Source: Candidatus Anaerostipes avistercoris
GTDB lineage: Bacteria; Bacillota; Clostridia; Lachnospirales; Lachnospiraceae
DNA length: 64,000 bases
Direction: 5' to 3'
Assembly (NCBI GenBank): GCA_019119895.1
Contig: DWWD01000023.1
Coordinates: 1-64,000, forward strand
Part shown: one piece after another, positions 6,543 to 18,589 of the stretch
Position numbering within the stretch: the stretch's first letter is position 1
How the letters are laid out: each line of letters opens with the position of its first letter
Translations under genes and position numbers: made by a program
Notes under the pieces: model-generated
What the model saw: only the letters and a program-made list of their open reading frames with translations
What the model was told of the DNA's origin: nothing
Database searches by the model: none

Positions 6543-9384
6543 ATCTGGATTCCGGATGGATTTCTTCTAAATATTTTTTCAGATACTGACCGGTATATGA
6601 TTCTTTCACCTGGCAGATCTCTTCCGGCGTTCCCTGAGCCACCACGGTGCCTCCTCCGGATCCGCCTTCCGGTCCCATATCTATGATATAGTCCGCTGTC
6701 TTGATAACTTCCAGATTGTGCTCGATGACAATCACAGTATTGCCGCCTTCCGTCAATTTGCCAAGAATATCAACCAGTTTATGCACATCTGCGAAATGAA
6801 GTCCCGTGGTCGGTTCATCCAGAATATAAATCGTTTTTCCTGTGCTCCGCTTGCTCAATTCTGTGGCAAGTTTGATTCTCTGGGCCTCTCCTCCGGACAG
6901 CTCTGTTGACGGCTGTCCCAGACGGATATAGCCAAGACCGACATCCCTCAGAGTTTCTATTTTCCGCCGGATGGACGGAAGGTTCTCAAAAAAGGTGCAC
7001 GCTTCATCCACCGTCATATTCAAAACATCGTAAATACTTTTTCCTTTATATTTCACTTCCAGAGTTTCTCTGTTATACCGTTTGCCGTGGCAGACTTCAC
7101 ACGGAACATAGACATCCGGCAGGAAATGCATCTCAATCTTGATGATTCCGTCTCCCGCGCAGGCCTCACATCGTCCGCCTTTCTTATTAAAACTAAAGCG
7201 TCCTTTGTTATAGCCTTTCGCTTTTGCATCCTTTGTCATGGCGAACAGCTCTCTGATCTGATCAAATACTCCTGTGTAGGTCGCCGGATTAGACCGCGGT
7301 GTTCTTCCGATCGGTGACTGATCGATGTTGATGATCTTATCCAGCTGGTCAAATCCTATGATATCTTCATGTTTTCCGGCCTTTGTCTTTGCCCGGTTCA
7401 GCTCCTTTGCCAGTCTCTTGTACAGAATCTGGTTAACCAGGGAGCTCTTTCCTGATCCGGAAACTCCTGTCACGCAGGTAAAGACTCCGAGAGGGAATTC
7501 CACATCGATATGCTTCAGATTATTTTCCTCTGCGCCGACTACTTTCAAAAAGCCTGTCGGTTTCCGTCTTTCTTTCGGAACCGGTATCCGGATCCTGCCG
7601 CTTAAATAAGCCCCTGTTATGGACTTTTTATTCTTCATGATCTGTTTTGCCGTACCCTGGGCAACGACCTCTCCGCCAAACTCGCCGGCTCCTGGACCAA
7701 TATCCACAATATGGTCCGCTGCCAGCATTGTGTCCTCATCGTGCTCGACTACGATCAGCGTATTCCCAAGATCTCTCAGATTCTTAAGAGTGCGGATCAG
7801 CTTATCATTATCCCTCTGATGCAGCCCGATGCTTGGCTCATCGAGAATATAAGCGACTCCCACAAGACCGGATCCAATCTGGGTTGCCAGGCGGATTCTC
7901 TGTGCTTCGCCGCCGGACAGCGTTCCCGTGGCTCTGGTAAGCGTCAGATATTCCAGCCCCACATCATTCAAAAAGCCGATTCTTGCTTTGATTTCCTTTA
8001 AAACCTGCTCTCCGATCAGCTGCTGCCGTTCTGTCAGCTTCATTTCCTTCAGGAAAACAGCCAATTCTCCCACAGACATATCACACATTTCCGCAATATT
8101 TTTATCCGCCACTGTCACTGCCAGAGATTCTGCCTTCAGCCTCTGTCCATGACAGGCCTCACACGGGGTGATTGTCATAAATGTCTCATATTCCGCCTTC
8201 ATTCTCTGAGAAGCCTCCCGGTATCTGCGATTTACATTTTTAATGATTCCTTCGAAAGCAACATCGTAAATGCCTTCCCCCCGCTGTCCTTTGTAATGGA
8301 CTTTCACCTCATGGCCGCTGGTACCGTAAAGCAGGATATCTTTTATCTTCTGCGGATATTCACGGAAAGGTGTTGAAAGGCTGAAATCGTATTCTTTGGC
8401 CAATGCGTCCAAAATTGCCCGGGTATAGCTTTTCTTATCCGTACAGGACTGCCATCCAAACACCTGGATGGCTCCTTCGTCAATACTCAGTTTCTGATTT
8501 GGGATCATAAGATCCACATCAAATTCCATCTTATATCCCAGCCCATGGCAGACCGGACAGGCGCCAAATGGGTTATTGAAGGAAAAACTTCTCGGCTCAA
8601 TCTCATCAATACTGATTCCGCAGTCCGGACAGGAAAAACTCTGGCTGAAATTGATCGTCTCTCCGCCGATAACGTCAGCTGTCATCAGCCCGTCTGTCAG
8701 ACTTAGTGTCGTCTCGATGGAATCCGTTATTCGTTTTTCTACTCCCGGCCGGATCACGAGACGGTCCACTACAATCTCTATGTTATGCTTTCTATTTTTT
8801 TCCATGGGGATTTCTTCTGAAAGGTCATAAATATTCCCATCTACCCTGACACGGACATATCCGCTTTTCCTGGCATTCTGGAAAATCTTCTTATGCTCTC
8901 CTTTTCTTCCCCGGACAATCGGCGCCAGAAGCTGAATTCTTGTTCCTTCTTCCAGACACATCAGACGGTCAACCATCTGATCCACTGTCTGCCGGCTGAT
9001 CGGTTTGCCGCATTTCGGACAATGTGGAATTCCAATCCTGGCATAAAGAAGACGGAAATAATCATAAATTTCCGTCACTGTTCCCACCGTAGATCTCGGA
9101 TTTCGGTTGGTTGACTTCTGATCAATGGAAATTGCCGGAGACAATCCTTCAATGCTGTCCACATCCGGTTTTTCCATCTGCCCGAGGAACTGTCTCGCAT
9201 AAGATGATAAAGATTCCATATATCTCCTCTGTCCTTCCGCGTAAATCGTATCGAACGCCAGGGAAGATTTTCCGGATCCGCTCAATCCTGTTAAAACAAC
9301 AAACTGATTCCTTGGTATCTCCAAATCTATATTTTTTAAATTATTCTCTTTCGCTCCTTTGATTCGAATGGTTTCTTTCTTCAT
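6541..9384 (-). CDS. uvrA: Excinuclease ABC subunit A
   Basis: Damage-recognition ATPase of nucleotide excision repair. It has two ABC modules: Walker [10 protein letters not shown] near residue 33 and GVSGSGKSS near residue 640, and two LSGGEAQRI signatures. Zinc modules are visible as [17 protein letters not shown] and CEAC/CEVC pairs. The 947-residue length is standard. It sits 8 bp downstream of uvrB, so the two form an operon. Confidence 0.98.
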   Translation of the reverse strand: MKKETIRIKGAKENNLKNIDLEIPRNQFVVLTGLSGSGKSSLAFDTIYAEGQRRYMESLSSYARQFLGQMEKPDVDSIEGLSPAISIDQKSTNRNPRSTVGTVTEIYDYFRLLYARIGIPHCPKCGKPISRQTVDQMVDRLMCLEEGTRIQLLAPIVRGRKGEHKKIFQNARKSGYVRVRVDGNIYDLSEEIPMEKNRKHNIEIVVDRLVIRPGVEKRITDSIETTLSLTDGLMTADVIGGETINFSQSFSCPDCGISIDEIEPRSFSFNNPFGACPVCHGLGYKMEFDVDLMIPNQKLSIDEGAIQVFGWQSCTDKKSYTRAILDALAKEYDFSLSTPFREYPQKIKDILLYGTSGHEVKVHYKGQRGEGIYDVAFEGIIKNVNRRYREASQRMKAEYETFMTITPCEACHGQRLKAESLAVTVADKNIAEMCDMSVGELAVFLKEMKLTERQQLIGEQVLKEIKARIGFLNDVGLEYLTLTRATGTLSGGEAQRIRLATQIGSGLVGVAYILDEPSIGLHQRDNDKLIRTLKNLRDLGNTLIVVEHDEDTMLAADHIVDIGPGAGEFGGEVVAQGTAKQIMKNKKSITGAYLSGRIRIPVPKERRKPTGFLKVVGAEENNLKHIDVEFPLGVFTCVTGVSGSGKSSLVNQILYKRLAKELNRAKTKAGKHEDIIGFDQLDKIINIDQSPIGRTPRSNPATYTGVFDQIRELFAMTKDAKAKGYNKGRFSFNKKGGRCEACAGDGIIKIEMHFLPDVYVPCEVCHGKRYNRETLEVKYKGKSIYDVLNMTVDEACTFFENLPSIRRKIETLRDVGLGYIRLGQPSTELSGGEAQRIKLATELSKRSTGKTIYILDEPTTGLHFADVHKLVDILGKLTEGGNTVIVIEHNLEVIKTADYIIDMGPEGGSGGGTVVAQGTPEEICQVKESYTGQYLKKYLEEIHPESR

Positions 9385-9392
9385 TGCTGCTC

Positions 9393-11381
9393 CTACTCAT
9401 CATAATCTCTGTATGCTATTTTAAATTCTTTCAATTCATCACGCAGTTTCGCCGCTTCCTCAAAATTCAGTTCAGCGGCGGCCTGATTCATCTTCTTCGT
9501 CAGTCTCTCTATGATTTCTTTTAATTCTTTCTTCGTCATGGATTCGATATCTTTTTCATATTCATCCACAGCCTCTTCCTGATCATCTGAAATTTTGATC
9601 AAATCCCTGACATCCTTCTGGATAGTCTGCGGAGTGATTCCATGTTCTTTATTATACTGATCCTGAATTTCTCTTCTGCGGTTTGTCTCTGAAATAGCCG
9701 CTTCCATGGAATCCGTTATGGTATCGGCGTACATGATCACATGTCCTTCGCTGTTTCTCGCCGCGCGGCCGATGGTCTGGACCAGGGAAGTCTCGGATCT
9801 CAAAAATCCTTCCTTATCCGCATCCAGAATGGCGACCAGGGTAATTTCCGGAATATCCAGTCCCTCTCTCAGCAGATTGATTCCAACCAGGACGTCAAAG
9901 ACGCCCATCCGCAGATCCCGGACAATCTCAATTCTTTCCAGGGTATCGATATCCGAATGCAGGTATTTCACGCAGATTCCCACTTCTCTCATATAATCTG
10001 TCAGTTCTTCCGCCATACGCTTCGTCAGCGTCGTCACCAGGACTTTGTGCCCCTGTTCCGTTTCCTTACGGATTTCTCCCAGCAGATCGTCAATCTGACC
10101 GCTGACCGGACGCACATCCACTGACGGATCCAGCAGTCCCGTCGGACGTATGATCTGTTCCGCTCTCAGCAGTTCATGTTCTTTTTCATATTTTCCCGGC
10201 GTCGCGGAAACAAACAGCATCTGATCGATTTTCTGCTCAAACTCCGAAAACTCCAGCGGACGGTTGTCCAGCGCTGACGGCAGACGGAATCCGAAATCCA
10301 CCAGCGTGGACTTTCTGGACCGGTCTCCCGCGTACATTCCTCCAATCTGAGGGATTGTCATATGAGACTCGTCCACAATCATCAGAAAATCCTCATCAAA
10401 GAAATCGATCAGGGTATTCGGCGGTTCTCCCAGTTTTAATCCCGCAAGATGGCGGGAATAATTTTCGATTCCAGAACAGAATCCGGTCTCCCGCATCATC
10501 TCAATATCAAAATTCGTCCTCTCGGCGATTCTCTGAGCCTCGATCAGCTGATCATTTTCTTTAAAATATTCCACCTGCTGTGCCAGTTCTTCCTTGATTC
10601 CTTTGATGGCCCGCTCGATCTGTTCCTGCGGGACAACATAATGAGACGCCGGAAAGATTGCGATAAAATTCACACTTCTCTTGACTTCACCGGTCAGGAT
10701 ATCGAATTCCACGATCCGGTCGATCTCATCGCCGAAAAATTCGATTCTCACCGCGTCTTCAAAAGTAGATACCGGAACGACCTCCAGCACATCTCCTTTT
10801 ACCCGGAAGGTTCCGCGCTTAAAATCCAGTTCATTTCTTACATACTGAATATTGATCAGATCATCGATCACCTGATCCCTGTCTTTTATCATTCCCGGCC
10901 GCAGGGAAATCATCATCTCTGTATAACTTTTTTTATTACCGATTCCATAAATACAGGAAACACTGGATACGACAATGACATCTTTCCGTTCGATCAGCGC
11001 TGCTGTGGCGCTGTGACGCAGTTTATCGATCTCATCATTGACAGACGAATCCTTCTCGATATACGTATCCGTAGACGGAACATAAGCCTCCGGCTGGTAA
11101 TAATCATAGTAGGAGACAAAATATTCCACCGCATTGTGCGGGAAAAAAGCCTTGAATTCACTGTACAGCTGCGCTGCCAGCGTCTTATTATGCGCAAGGA
11201 TCAGCGTCGGCTTATTCAAAGCCTGTATAATATTTGCCATTGTAAATGTTTTGCCGGATCCTGTAACACCCAGCAATGTCTCAAACTGATTTCCTTCCTG
11301 AAAACCCCTGACCAGCTTCTCGATCGCCTGAGGCTGATCGCCGGTCGGTTCAAATTCTGATACTAATTCAAAATGATCCAT
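9393..11381 (-). CDS. uvrB: Excinuclease ABC subunit B
   Basis: Helicase-like subunit that loads on damage with UvrA and recruits UvrC. Walker A GVTGSGKT near residue 38, the beta-hairpin region [13 protein letters not shown], helicase motifs through QTIGRAARN, and a C-terminal UVR domain (about residues 620-655) are all present. The start is the ATG at 11379-11381 ([10 protein letters not shown]) because AAAGGAGA lies 7 bp ahead; an in-frame extension further upstream lacks an RBS. 662 residues, normal. No consensus Gram-positive LexA palindrome was seen, only GAAC half-sites (see findings). Confidence 0.97.
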   Translation of the reverse strand: MDHFELVSEFEPTGDQPQAIEKLVRGFQEGNQFETLLGVTGSGKTFTMANIIQALNKPTLILAHNKTLAAQLYSEFKAFFPHNAVEYFVSYYDYYQPEAYVPSTDTYIEKDSSVNDEIDKLRHSATAALIERKDVIVVSSVSCIYGIGNKKSYTEMMISLRPGMIKDRDQVIDDLINIQYVRNELDFKRGTFRVKGDVLEVVPVSTFEDAVRIEFFGDEIDRIVEFDILTGEVKRSVNFIAIFPASHYVVPQEQIERAIKGIKEELAQQVEYFKENDQLIEAQRIAERTNFDIEMMRETGFCSGIENYSRHLAGLKLGEPPNTLIDFFDEDFLMIVDESHMTIPQIGGMYAGDRSRKSTLVDFGFRLPSALDNRPLEFSEFEQKIDQMLFVSATPGKYEKEHELLRAEQIIRPTGLLDPSVDVRPVSGQIDDLLGEIRKETEQGHKVLVTTLTKRMAEELTDYMREVGICVKYLHSDIDTLERIEIVRDLRMGVFDVLVGINLLREGLDIPEITLVAILDADKEGFLRSETSLVQTIGRAARNSEGHVIMYADTITDSMEAAISETNRRREIQDQYNKEHGITPQTIQKDVRDLIKISDDQEEAVDEYEKDIESMTKKELKEIIERLTKKMNQAAAELNFEEAAKLRDELKEFKIAYRDYDE

Positions 11382-11509
11382 ATCATTCTCTCCTTTGTTG
11401 ATTTTGATATGTTCGATATCAGCTATACTCAAAAAATATTCATAACGCCATACAAAATATTTTATAAATATTCTATATTTAAAATATTTTCTGCTTTTCT
11501 ATCCTCAAT

Positions 11510-11554
11510 GTTCCAAAAGCGTTCCAAAAGCGTTCCAAAAGCGTTCCAAAAAGC
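11510..11554. repeat. Four tandem 11-bp repeats upstream of uvrB
   Basis: The unit GTTCCAAAAGC is repeated at 11510, 11521, 11532 and 11543, the last copy with one extra A. On the minus strand each unit carries GGAAC, so four half-sites recur once per helical turn about 130-175 bp upstream of uvrB. The array directly follows the stop codon of the RhuM-like remnant. Confidence 0.9.
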
Positions 11555-11556
11555 AC

Positions 11557-11745
11557 TTATTTTCTTCGATAAACCGTAGCCACGGAATCGCCTTCGCTTT
11601 TTATAATATCCAATTCCATAAGCCGCTGTAAATATCTAAACACCGTAGTCTTTGACTTTCCATCCAATTCTTCTTCTCGAAAAATGTTCTTTAAATGCAA
11701 AGAAATATTATCCGCAGAGCAATCAAATCATCCTGCCTGTTCGTC
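11557..11745 (-). pseudogene. Remnant of a RhuM-like gene joined to a winged-helix tail
   Basis: Read on the minus strand, the frame gives DEQAG, a stop, then FDCSADNISLHLKNIFREEELD, which resembles the RhuM/KilA-like core in which a leucine normally occupies the stop position. It then switches abruptly to about 33 residues with TTVFRYLQRLMELDIIKSEG, like a winged-helix C-terminus, and ends at a stop at 11557. No start codon or RBS is present. I read it as a decayed, internally deleted gene; the family match is from memory. Confidence 0.55.
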
Positions 11746-11882
11746 CTTTCGCTTATTATAACAAAGCCTTTTTCAATTGTACAGACCATTTTCGAATGTT
11801 TGTTCTGTTCCCCAAAATTAAAATCATCTCCAATTTGTTATGTTGATATAGTATAATATCTTTAAAAAACGGAGGTGTATCA

Positions 11883-12716
11883 ATGAGCAAGATTATTTTT
11901 CTCGATGTTGACGGAACTTTAGTGGATTACGACTGCATCATCCCGGAATCTGCCGTGACCGCCATCCGCCGGGCAAGAGCCAGCGGCCACAGGGTCTATA
12001 TCTGCACCGGAAGAAGTAAGGCGGAGGTTTATCCGGAACTCTGGGATATCGGTCTGGACGGCATGATCGGCGGCAACGGAAGCTATGTGGAAGATCAGGG
12101 GCAGGTTGTTATGCACCAGGTCATTTCCCTGGAACAGTGCCGGCGGATCGTGGACTGGCTCCATGAACGGAAACTGGAATTCTATCTGGAAAGCAACAAC
12201 GGGCTTTTTGCCAGTGAACATTTTGAGGAAGCCGCGCCTCCTGCGCTGAAAGAATACCGCAGGAGAAAGGGAGATACGGATGTTTCTGAAGTTACAGTGG
12301 CTTCCTGCTTCCCTGACATGATTTTCGGTGGGGAGCTTTACCGGGACGATCTGAACAAAGTCAGTTATCTTCTCGGCAGCTACCAGGATTATCTGGATAC
12401 TAAGGCTCATTTTCCGGATATGGAAAACGGAACCTGGGGCGGCGTAGGAGAAACCGCACTGTTCGGAGATCTGGCGCTGAAGGGCATTAACAAAGGAAAT
12501 GCGATCTCACGTCTTCTGGAACATCTCAATGCAAAACAGGAAGATACTATTGCATTTGGAGACGCCAAAGTCGATATTCCTATGCTGGAATACTGCGCTG
12601 TGGGCGTTGCCATGGGCAACGGCGGAAAGGAAATCAAAGAAGCCGCCGACTTTATCACTGATGATGTCACCTGTGACGGCCTGTTCAAAGCCTTCGAAAA
12701 ATTAAATCTGATCTGA
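11883..12716 (+). CDS. Cof-type HAD superfamily hydrolase
   Basis: Cytoplasmic phosphatase of the Cof/IIB subfamily; the substrate is probably a small phosphorylated metabolite but cannot be read from sequence. Motif I FLDVDGTL begins at residue 5, motif II is CTGRS near residue 40, and motif IV FGDAKVDIPML lies near residue 220, followed by VAMGNGGKEIKEAAD. 277 residues. GGAGG lies 8 bp before the ATG, and TATAAT (11852-11857) is a likely -10. It stands alone and ends in a strong terminator. Confidence 0.88.
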   Translation: MSKIIFLDVDGTLVDYDCIIPESAVTAIRRARASGHRVYICTGRSKAEVYPELWDIGLDGMIGGNGSYVEDQGQVVMHQVISLEQCRRIVDWLHERKLEFYLESNNGLFASEHFEEAAPPALKEYRRRKGDTDVSEVTVASCFPDMIFGGELYRDDLNKVSYLLGSYQDYLDTKAHFPDMENGTWGGVGETALFGDLALKGINKGNAISRLLEHLNAKQEDTIAFGDAKVDIPMLEYCAVGVAMGNGGKEIKEAADFITDDVTCDGLFKAFEKLNLI

Positions 12717-12758
12717 TGATCGGACAGCATAGCGGCTGCCCGACCGGCGTATCACGCA

Positions 12759-12797
12759 GAAAATCCGGCGTCTCTTTCTGAGACCCGGATTTTTTTC
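12759..12797. terminator. Bidirectional terminator between the HAD gene and ctpA
   Basis: AAATCCGG pairs with CCGGATTT and GTCTC with GAGAC around a small loop, followed by T7 on the plus strand and matching A residues upstream for the other direction. It serves two converging genes. Confidence 0.88.
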
Positions 12798-12807
12798 CAA
12801 ACAGTTC

Positions 12808-13953
12808 TTAATTTTCATCCTGCAGCACTGCCACTGCTCTCTGAAGCTGCTCATCTGCTTTTGTATCTTCGTCATCTTCCACCTTGACATCTGGCTGAAT
12901 GCCTTTTTTATGAATATTATGTCCGTCCGGAGTATAGTAAGATGCATAGGTAAGTTTTACATAGGAATCATCTCCCAGGCCGTAGAATCCCTGGACGATT
13001 CCCTTTCCAAAGGTTTTTTCACCTACCAGAGTTCCCGCATCTCTGTCCTTGATGGCTCCCGCCAGAATTTCGGAAGCGCTGGCGCTGTTTCTATTGACCA
13101 GTACGCACAGCGGCATATTCAGCTGATCATCATCTTCCGCGTCATAATATTTCTTTTTGCCGTTCTTATCTTCTGTATACACGATTCTTCCTTTTGGAAG
13201 GATGTCATCGGCAATATCAACCACTGCTGACAGCAGACCTCCCGGATTATCCCGCAGATCGATGATCAGTGACTCAGCGCCCTGATCCTGCAGATCTTTT
13301 AATCCATCTTCAAACTGTTCCACCGTGATTTCATCAAATTCGGAAATAGACAGATATCCTATATTTCCCTGCAGCATTCTCGTCTCAACCGTTGGATTTT
13401 CCACAGATTTTCTCGTAAAAGTGTATTCCTTCGTGTCATCTCCTCTTTTAAAGGTCAGAGTGACTTTGGTTCCTTCTTTGCCTTTGACTTTATTGACAAC
13501 GTCAGTCAGATCCGCATCGGTTCCTACATCTTCATCTCCTATTTTGGTCAGTACATCTCCCTCTTTGAGGCCGCTTCCGTCCGCCGGACTTCCTTTCAGT
13601 GTATTTACAACGGTAATTTCACCGCTGTCAGAATCTTTTGTCATGGTGATTCCCACTCCGCTGTAGATCCCTTCGGTGCTTTCCGTCAGTTCTTTATATT
13701 CTTCTTCTGAATAATAGTCGGAATATTGATCCCCCAGGCCGGCGACCAGTCCCTTATACGTATAGTCTTCCAGCTGATCTTCATCAATATCTCCTTTATA
13801 GTATGTTTGGATTGCTCTCTCAATGTTCCTTATTTTCTGAACCATCCTCATCGTATCGCCGGCTCCCCAGTATGCCCGGTACAGGAAAAAGCCTTCCGCC
13901 AGGCAGACAGCCGCCAGAACCGCTATGACGATCTTCGTAATTCGTTTCTTCAT
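12808..13953 (-). CDS. C-terminal processing peptidase, S41 family
   Basis: Membrane-anchored serine protease of the CtpA/CtpB type. One N-terminal membrane helix (about residues 7-27), then a tail-specific protease domain with a PDZ domain around residues 90-175 (GVGITMTKD, LKEGDVLTKIGDEDV). The catalytic dyad is visible: S292 in NSASASEI and K317 in TFGKG, 25 residues apart as in known Prc/Ctp enzymes. Substrates are unknown; CtpB of Bacillus acts in sporulation signalling, but that role is not established here. Length 381 residues, normal. Confidence 0.9.
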   Translation of the reverse strand: MKKRITKIVIAVLAAVCLAEGFFLYRAYWGAGDTMRMVQKIRNIERAIQTYYKGDIDEDQLEDYTYKGLVAGLGDQYSDYYSEEEYKELTESTEGIYSGVGITMTKDSDSGEITVVNTLKGSPADGSGLKEGDVLTKIGDEDVGTDADLTDVVNKVKGKEGTKVTLTFKRGDDTKEYTFTRKSVENPTVETRMLQGNIGYLSISEFDEITVEQFEDGLKDLQDQGAESLIIDLRDNPGGLLSAVVDIADDILPKGRIVYTEDKNGKKKYYDAEDDDQLNMPLCVLVNRNSASASEILAGAIKDRDAGTLVGEKTFGKGIVQGFYGLGDDSYVKLTYASYYTPDGHNIHKKGIQPDVKVEDDEDTKADEQLQRAVAVLQDEN

Positions 13954-14065
13954 GAAATCTTTCCTCCCGTCTTAATCCAGTGGTTCTTATTATATCAGAT
14001 TCCCGCCCATTCTAACCTGATATTTCACCATTTTCACAAATAATTCATAAAAGTTTAAGTTTTTC

Positions 14066-14094
14066 TTGCAATTCAAAGATTCTCGTGTTAGAAT
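14066..14094 (+). promoter_or_regulatory. Promoter of the beta-glucoside operon
   Basis: TTGCAA (14066-14071), 17 bp, TAGAAT (14089-14094), some 20 bp before the antiterminator-type RNA site. Confidence 0.65.
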
Positions 14095-14115
14095 ACTTCC
14101 AGATAAAAATTTATT

Positions 14116-14229
14116 AGATTGTTGGTTTGTAACCGTTTTGGGCAATACCTCTTTATTTATATGCGGCTGGGAGCATTGTTTCTTCCTTTTATTTGCGTAT
14201 GAATAAGAGAAGGTGTTGTTTTTTTTTGT
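14116..14229 (+). promoter_or_regulatory. RAT antiterminator site overlapping a terminator, leader of licT-type operon
   Basis: The segment from GATTGTTGG to GGGCAATACC (14117-14149) resembles the ribonucleic antiterminator target bound by LicT/BglG proteins. Its 3' end is also the 5' arm of a long hairpin (CAATACCTCT with AGAGAAGGTGTTG, about 14143-14219) that runs into T9. The overlap is the classical arrangement in which the activated antiterminator stabilises RAT and prevents termination when aryl-beta-glucosides are transported. It lies immediately upstream of the antiterminator gene, so autoregulation is expected. Confidence 0.82.
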
Positions 14230-14247
14230 TTTTAGGAGGTTTTTGTC

Positions 14248-15084
14248 GTGAAAATACAGAAGATACTGAACAATAATGTGGTAATCGCAAGGGATGAAAA
14301 TGACAAAGAAGTTATTGTCATGAGTAAGGGCCTTGGATTCCGTAAAAAGCAGGGTGACATTTTCCCTCGCGATAATACTCAGAAAATCTTTGTACTTTCC
14401 GATGAAGTAAAAGGTCAGTATGATCAGCTGATCAGCAGTGCAGATCCTATGGCCGCCGAACTGGCAGAAGATATCATATCCTACGCCTGTAAAGAGAAAG
14501 GCTTGTCATTGAACGATATCATCCATCTGACACTGACCGATCATATCGACGGTCTTCTGGATCGGATTAAGAGCAACATTTTGTTTGCCAATCAGCTGAC
14601 CATGGAAATCCGCCGGGCTTACCGAACCGAATTTTCCATTGGCCTGTATGCCATCGACCTGATTGAAAAACGTGCCGGCTGCAAACTCCCTTATGATGAA
14701 GCGGCTTTCATTGCCCTTCATTTTATTGATAACCGCACAGATCACGCCACAAGCAGCGCAGATCTGGAAACTGTTTTGAAATTTATTACGGATATCACGC
14801 GGACGGTGGAGGCCCACTTTGGGATTACGCTGGATGAGGATTCGGTTTCTTATTACCGGTTTGTCACCCACCTGAAATATCTGACACAGAGGATCATTTC
14901 CGGCAATGTATTCCAGGATGATCCGACTCTGTTTGATTCTGTCGCTGCTGCATATCCAGAATCTGCAAAATGTGTTGATAAAATCAGCACGATCATTACA
15001 TTTAAATATCACCGCAGCATTTCCACGGAAGAGCGTGCTTATCTGATCATTTATGTGGAAAAACTGACAAGGGAATCTAAGTAA
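14248..15084 (+). CDS. licT: BglG/LicT-family transcription antiterminator
   Basis: RNA-binding antiterminator controlled by PTS phosphorylation. Residues 1-57 form the CAT RNA-binding domain (KILNNNVVIARDEND, GFRKKQGD), then PRD1 (about 65-168) and PRD2 (about 170-278), with the regulatory histidines in NDIIHLTLTDH, ALHFIDNR and FVTHLKYLTQR. The start is GTG at 14248 with AGGAGG 8 bp upstream. 278 residues. It is the first gene of licT-bglP-bglA, and its own leader carries a RAT/terminator pair. LicT and BglG cannot be distinguished by sequence alone. Confidence 0.9.
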   Translation: MKIQKILNNNVVIARDENDKEVIVMSKGLGFRKKQGDIFPRDNTQKIFVLSDEVKGQYDQLISSADPMAAELAEDIISYACKEKGLSLNDIIHLTLTDHIDGLLDRIKSNILFANQLTMEIRRAYRTEFSIGLYAIDLIEKRAGCKLPYDEAAFIALHFIDNRTDHATSSADLETVLKFITDITRTVEAHFGITLDEDSVSYYRFVTHLKYLTQRIISGNVFQDDPTLFDSVAAAYPESAKCVDKISTIITFKYHRSISTEERAYLIIYVEKLTRESK

Positions 15085-15113
15085 ATTTCCTCATTTTTAT
15101 GAGGCATCCATGA

Positions 15114-15155
15114 GGCTTGTAACCAAGACGAGCGTACGGCGTCGCGGGCAAAACT
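15114..15155 (+). promoter_or_regulatory. Second RAT-like hairpin upstream of the PTS gene
   Basis: Between the antiterminator and PTS genes, GGCTTGTAACC and GCGGGCAAAACT bracket a hairpin and resemble the two conserved sides of a RAT site. Unlike the first copy, the following hairpin (CTTCTTGA/TCAAGAAAG) lacks a U-run, so a terminator partner is not clear. It may control intercistronic attenuation or mRNA processing. Confidence 0.5.
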
Positions 15156-15202
15156 TCTTGATAAATGTTACTATTCACTAATATTCAAGAAAGGATTATA
15201 TT

Positions 15203-17089
15203 ATGGATTATTCTATTACTGCCCAGAAATTAATCGAAAACCTGGGAGGCCAGGGCAATATCCGCACGGTCACCCACTGCATGACAAGACTCCGCTTTGT
15301 ATTAAACGATGAATCTATCGTTGATGACAAAGTTGTGGAAAACATTCCCGGCGTTATGGGCGTCATGAAAAAGAGCGGACAATACCAGGTCATCATCGGC
15401 AATAACGTCGCCAAATGCTATCAGGAAATCACAAAGCTTGGAAACTTTGCAGAATCCTCCCCTGCTGATGATCAGCCAAAAGAAAAACAGAATCCGATCA
15501 GTGTAGCCCTGGATTTCATCGCCGGATGCATGACCTCATTAATTCCGGCTATCATTGCCGGCGGACTCATGAAGGTCATCGCTATTATCTTTGGTCCATC
15601 ACTGCTTGGAATTTTAGAAACTACCAGTGACACGTACATTATCATTAACGCCATCGGGGATGCGGCATTCTATTTCCTTCCTGTGTTTATCGCTTATACA
15701 GCCGCTAAAAAGTTAAATTGCAATACATTTCTGTCTGTTATGGTTGCAGCCATGCTGCTCCATCCGGATATTATCAACCTCTTGGGCAGCGATGAACCAA
15801 CCCGGTTGTTTGGATTTATTCCTGTGATTCACGGAAGTTATACTTCCTCTGTCATTCCGGCTATGCTTTCTACGATTCTCCTGAAATATGTGGAAATTTT
15901 TGTTGAGAAGATTACTCCGGAATGGTCCAAAAACTTCTTAAAACCACTTTTGATCGTTGCCATCACAGCACCGATCACGTTATGTGTTCTGGCTCCGATC
16001 GGACTGGTTGTCGGAAATGGACTTCAGTATGTATTAAATGGAATTTATAACTTCGCTCCATGGCTTGCAATGGCTCTGTTCGCCGGATTTATGCCGTTTA
16101 TCGTTATGACCGGTATGCACTGGGCATTTTCACCTACATGTATTCTGTCAATTGCGACCGTTGGTTTTGATACCATGCTGCTTCCTGCCATGCTTGCTTC
16201 CAATCTGGCACAGGCCGGCGCTACCTTCGGTGTTGCTTTCAAAACAAAGGACCGCAATATGAAACAGATTGCCTTCCCTGCAGGAATCTCCGCGCTGCTT
16301 GCAGGAGTTACCGAACCTGCCATGTATGGTGTTACATTAAGGCTGAAAAAACCAATGTACGCTGCATGTCTGGCTTCCGGCATCGGCGGATTTATTGCAG
16401 GTCTAGTACAATTAAAAGCATATGCCTTCGCAACGCCTTGTCTGACCGCCATTGTTCAGTTTGTAGCTCCGGACGGCGGCAGCAATTTCTTATATGCATG
16501 CATCATTGCCGCAGCTTCCTTTGTTCTGTCTTTCATTTTCGCATTTATTGTAACGAAAAATGAAACACCTGCCGAAGCATCTGACGACACAGCCTCTGCA
16601 GTGGAAGCTGACACAGCAGAAGCCGCAGTCAGCAGTCAGCCGGCAGTCGCAAATCCTCTGATAGGCGAGGCTATTCCTCTGGCAAATGTCAATGATCCGA
16701 CATTTGCAGCCGGTATTCTCGGACAGGGATACGCTGTGATTCCTTCTGAAGGAAATGTATACGCTCCGTTTGACGGTTCTGTGGAAACTCTGATGGATAC
16801 CCATCACGCTCTCGGACTTACTTCAAAACAGGGCACAACCCTCCTGATTCATGTAGGACTGGAGACTGTATCACTGGGCGGAAAATATTTTACCCCTCAT
16901 GTGAAACAGGGAGATACCTTCAAAAAAGGAGATCTGTTATTAAGTTTTGATCTGGACTCTCTGAAAAAAGAAGGCTTTGACACTTCCACTCCTGTGATCA
17001 TAACCAACACAGACGATTATCAGGAACTGAAACTTACAAAAACCGGTGAAGTCAATGCCGGTGAAGAAATTTTAACAATAACCAAATAA
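15203..17089 (+). CDS. bglP: PTS beta-glucoside transporter subunit IIBCA
   Basis: Membrane permease that imports and phosphorylates aryl-beta-glucosides or cellobiose-like sugars. Order of domains: IIB with the phosphorylated cysteine C26 in THCMTRLRF, IIC membrane part with about 10 helices (residues 105-455, including GMHWAFSPTC and GVTEPAMYG), an acidic Ala-rich linker (about 460-490), and IIA with active histidine H550 in TTLLIHVGLETVSL. The 628-residue length and IIB-IIC-IIA order match BglP. It also phosphorylates the antiterminator encoded upstream in the known systems. Confidence 0.94.
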   Translation: MDYSITAQKLIENLGGQGNIRTVTHCMTRLRFVLNDESIVDDKVVENIPGVMGVMKKSGQYQVIIGNNVAKCYQEITKLGNFAESSPADDQPKEKQNPISVALDFIAGCMTSLIPAIIAGGLMKVIAIIFGPSLLGILETTSDTYIIINAIGDAAFYFLPVFIAYTAAKKLNCNTFLSVMVAAMLLHPDIINLLGSDEPTRLFGFIPVIHGSYTSSVIPAMLSTILLKYVEIFVEKITPEWSKNFLKPLLIVAITAPITLCVLAPIGLVVGNGLQYVLNGIYNFAPWLAMALFAGFMPFIVMTGMHWAFSPTCILSIATVGFDTMLLPAMLASNLAQAGATFGVAFKTKDRNMKQIAFPAGISALLAGVTEPAMYGVTLRLKKPMYAACLASGIGGFIAGLVQLKAYAFATPCLTAIVQFVAPDGGSNFLYACIIAAASFVLSFIFAFIVTKNETPAEASDDTASAVEADTAEAAVSSQPAVANPLIGEAIPLANVNDPTFAAGILGQGYAVIPSEGNVYAPFDGSVETLMDTHHALGLTSKQGTTLLIHVGLETVSLGGKYFTPHVKQGDTFKKGDLLLSFDLDSLKKEGFDTSTPVIITNTDDYQELKLTKTGEVNAGEEILTITK

Positions 17090-18559
<1,470 letters not shown>

Positions 18560-18589
18560 ACCGAAAACTCTGTAAATTGGCAACATAAA

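Noticed and set aside
10449-11360. 303-codon open frame on the plus strand
   Set aside because: Antisense to uvrB; no RBS and no recognisable domain.
15160-15195. Terminator upstream of the PTS gene
   Set aside because: CTTCTTGA/TCAAGAAAG can pair, but the loop is long and no U-run follows, so intrinsic termination is not supported.
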